Below, piece after piece: positions 62,772-64,000 of a DNA stretch of 64,000 bases (positions are counted from its first letter, which is position 1; every line of letters begins with the position of its first letter). The notes under the pieces were generated by a model that was given only the letters and a program-made list of their open reading frames with translations, ran no database searches and was not told where the DNA came from. A program made the translations under genes and the position numbers. Origin of the DNA: DATFVA01 sp963743325 (lineage in GTDB: Bacteria; Bacteroidota; Ignavibacteria; Ignavibacteriales; Ignavibacteriaceae). The stretch covers positions 1-64,000 of the forward strand of contig CAVUOZ010000002.1 in the NCBI GenBank assembly GCA_963743325.1, given 5' to 3'.

Positions 62772-63368
62772 TTATAATTTTCCGTTAAAAAGATAATCCC
62801 TGAAAACAATTGAACTGATAATTGCTCCGATTACAAAATAAAGAACCAGTGCCACAATTATAGTCACAATGAAATAACCAATAAGCTTATCATCAGGAAC
62901 GGTTTTTACCTTTTTTAACCCCATGTATAGAAGTACGAGGCTGTAAATTCCGGCAATAGCTGCGAGAAACGATAAGGATGGAATTATTTGGAAAATTCCG
63001 GCGACCCATGATGCAGTGTAAGAATATACAGCTACTTTTAAAGAAGATATAAGATCTTTTGAGGAACCAAAAGATGGAGCGAGAGCATCAATTATCCACC
63101 CCAGCACATAAACACTGACCAGAGAAAGAATGTATGTAAGTATTGCCCAGGAAAATGCGGTGCCAATCCCGAGTCTTATCGTACCAAAAACCCCGAGTGA
63201 TAACCCGATAAGATAATATCCGATGAATCCTGCTATCGCAGGAATAGCGGCAAGGATAACTGCATACTTTGTAAACAATTCGGCAACGGTGGAAGATTCT
63301 GAACGGATTACATCCCATTCAGTGTTCGGACTTAACAGAATGCTTTTAGCGCGGTCAACAAGGTTCAT
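62772..63368 (-). CDS. Yip1-domain membrane protein
   Basis: 198 residues with five hydrophobic spans. NLVDRAKSILLSPNTEWDVI is the conserved start of bacterial Yip1-family proteins (W in TEW, then I/R), followed by YAVILAAIPAIAGFIGYYLIG and AVYSYTASWVAGIFQIIPSL, where the AYSxTP-type motif is replaced by YSYTAS. The eukaryotic relatives act in membrane trafficking; bacterial function is unknown. GGGAG lies before the ATG. It is a single-gene unit with a terminator. Confidence 0.88.
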   Translation of the reverse strand: MNLVDRAKSILLSPNTEWDVIRSESSTVAELFTKYAVILAAIPAIAGFIGYYLIGLSLGVFGTIRLGIGTAFSWAILTYILSLVSVYVLGWIIDALAPSFGSSKDLISSLKVAVYSYTASWVAGIFQIIPSLSFLAAIAGIYSLVLLYMGLKKVKTVPDDKLIGYFIVTIIVALVLYFVIGAIISSIVFRDYLFNGKL

Positions 63369-63881
63369 AGCTTAACTCCCAATTATTATTTAAAGATTTA
63401 TTAATCAGAGTCATTTTAATCAGAACCTTTTCCGTATTGTACGGATTAACTTCCGGTAACATAATTCAATTAAAACTAATTCCATAATTTTATAAATGAA
63501 AACTTTTTGATTTAAGATGATCGGCGCCAATAAAGAGGAACATAATTGAAAACAATAAGAACCTTTAACGAAAAAATTGAGCCGGGAGTTAATAGAATTT
63601 ATTGCATTTATTAAGTATAATAATCAGAGTTAAAATATTCTTTGAGATAAAGTGGCAAGAGTATGAACCTGCAGTTAAATCAAGGCGACTTATCTGTTTA
63701 TTTTATCCACTGACATTTTGTCAAACATCAAGTATCTAAAAGAATAAAAACGTCGATTTCAGCAAATTTTAAATGTGGATTTTCTGCGATCTGAGTCGCC
63801 TCAGAGCCGTCCATCTTATACTCTTTTCAGCTTAAGGATTATCGACTGCCAATTTGACACACTTGACTTCAAAACGGGTGT
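63369..63881. other. Intergenic region with TGNCA palindromes
   Basis: 513 bases with no gene I trust. It contains TGACATTTTGTCA (63711-63723) and a related TGCCAATTTGACA (63847-63859); the rest is AT-rich. A 65-codon plus-strand frame at 63775 is an antisense shadow of the MFS gene end. Confidence 0.6.
63711..63723. promoter_or_regulatory. TGNCA-TTT-TGNCA palindrome, site 3
   Basis: TGACATTTTGTCA, a perfect 5-bp inverted repeat with a TTT spacer; same design as the two sites near 18.1 kb. Confidence 0.45.
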
Positions 63882-64000
63882 CTATTCTTTTTTCTTTACT
63901 ACTAAAAATATAGTAGCAATTATTGCACTTACCACAGCCGACAGCATAAAAGGCACACCCGAACCGAACTGATCCCATAAGACTCCGGCTGCAAATGAGC
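63882..64000 (-). CDS. MFS transporter, C-terminal fragment
   Basis: Only the last 38 residues are in the window: SFAAGVLWDQFGSGVPFMLS then AVVSAIIATIFLVVKKKE and a TAG stop. The GxLxDxxGxxxPF turn, a final hydrophobic helix and a KKKE tail are typical of the last two helices of major facilitator superfamily permeases. Substrate cannot be known; the rest lies beyond the right edge. Confidence 0.75.
   Translation of the reverse strand, partial: SFAAGVLWDQFGSGVPFMLSAVVSAIIATIFLVVKKKE

Noticed and set aside
63775..63972. 65-codon plus-strand frame near the right edge
   Set aside because: It overlaps the clear MFS C-terminus on the minus strand and has no protein features.

Overview
The window looks like a chromosomal segment from a member of the Ignavibacteria/Bacteroidota (FCB) lineage. 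Six genes end in, or once encoded, a type IX secretion (T9SS) C-terminal sorting domain with the QNYPNPFNPTT signature. LpxA indicates a Gram-negative outer membrane. DNA is AT-rich with moderate Shine-Dalgarno use. No rRNA, tRNA, CRISPR array or prophage was recognised. Lineage is inferred from gene families only.

Layout. 1-2.5 kb: a T9SS protein running off the left edge and an M24 aminopeptidase. 2.7-13.1 kb: an unusual nitrogen-metabolism block in which a glutamate dehydrogenase (GDH) is followed by a ~1000-residue protein of two receiver-like domains plus a PPDK-type nucleotide-binding domain; this two-gene cassette occurs twice, and a zinc-ribbon protein with a third, archaeal-type GDH follows. 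Copy 1 carries many single-base indels. The GDHs of the two cassettes carry opposite NAD/NADP diagnostic residues. 13.3-17.9 kb: Ku with a TPR partner carrying a sliding-clamp-like motif, an outer-membrane protein, a class D beta-lactamase and a coiled-coil lipoprotein. 18-21.6 kb: REP-like hairpins around a decayed IS200/RAYT transposase, with TerB-like and frameshifted MalQ genes. 21.8-31.4 kb: two YCF48-repeat T9SS proteins, an AT-rich lone membrane protein, envelope proteins, RecN and a Nudix hydrolase.

31.4-43.2 kb: YkvA-like protein, S9 peptidase, two methyltransferases, MtfA-like and RsmI-like genes, then a TPPII-like S8 peptidase beside an OPT peptide transporter. 43.4-51.5 kb: T9SS arylsulfotransferase-like protein, LpxA, a small lipoprotein, aldo/keto reductase, DinB-like protein, ferredoxin, AEC transporter and DUF4382 lipoprotein. 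51.6-64 kb: a broken FG-GAP/T9SS gene, a LamG/T9SS protein, a propeller-type sensor kinase with its NarL regulator, a TPR-CHAT caspase-like protein facing a zf-HC2 membrane protein, a Yip1-family protein and the end of an MFS transporter.

Together the M24, S9 and TPPII-like peptidases, the OPT transporter and three GDHs suggest a peptide- and amino-acid-using lifestyle, with extracellular T9SS proteins and a strong envelope component. Several genes are broken by one-base events, mostly insertions, so sequencing or assembly error must be separated from real decay before any are called pseudogenes.
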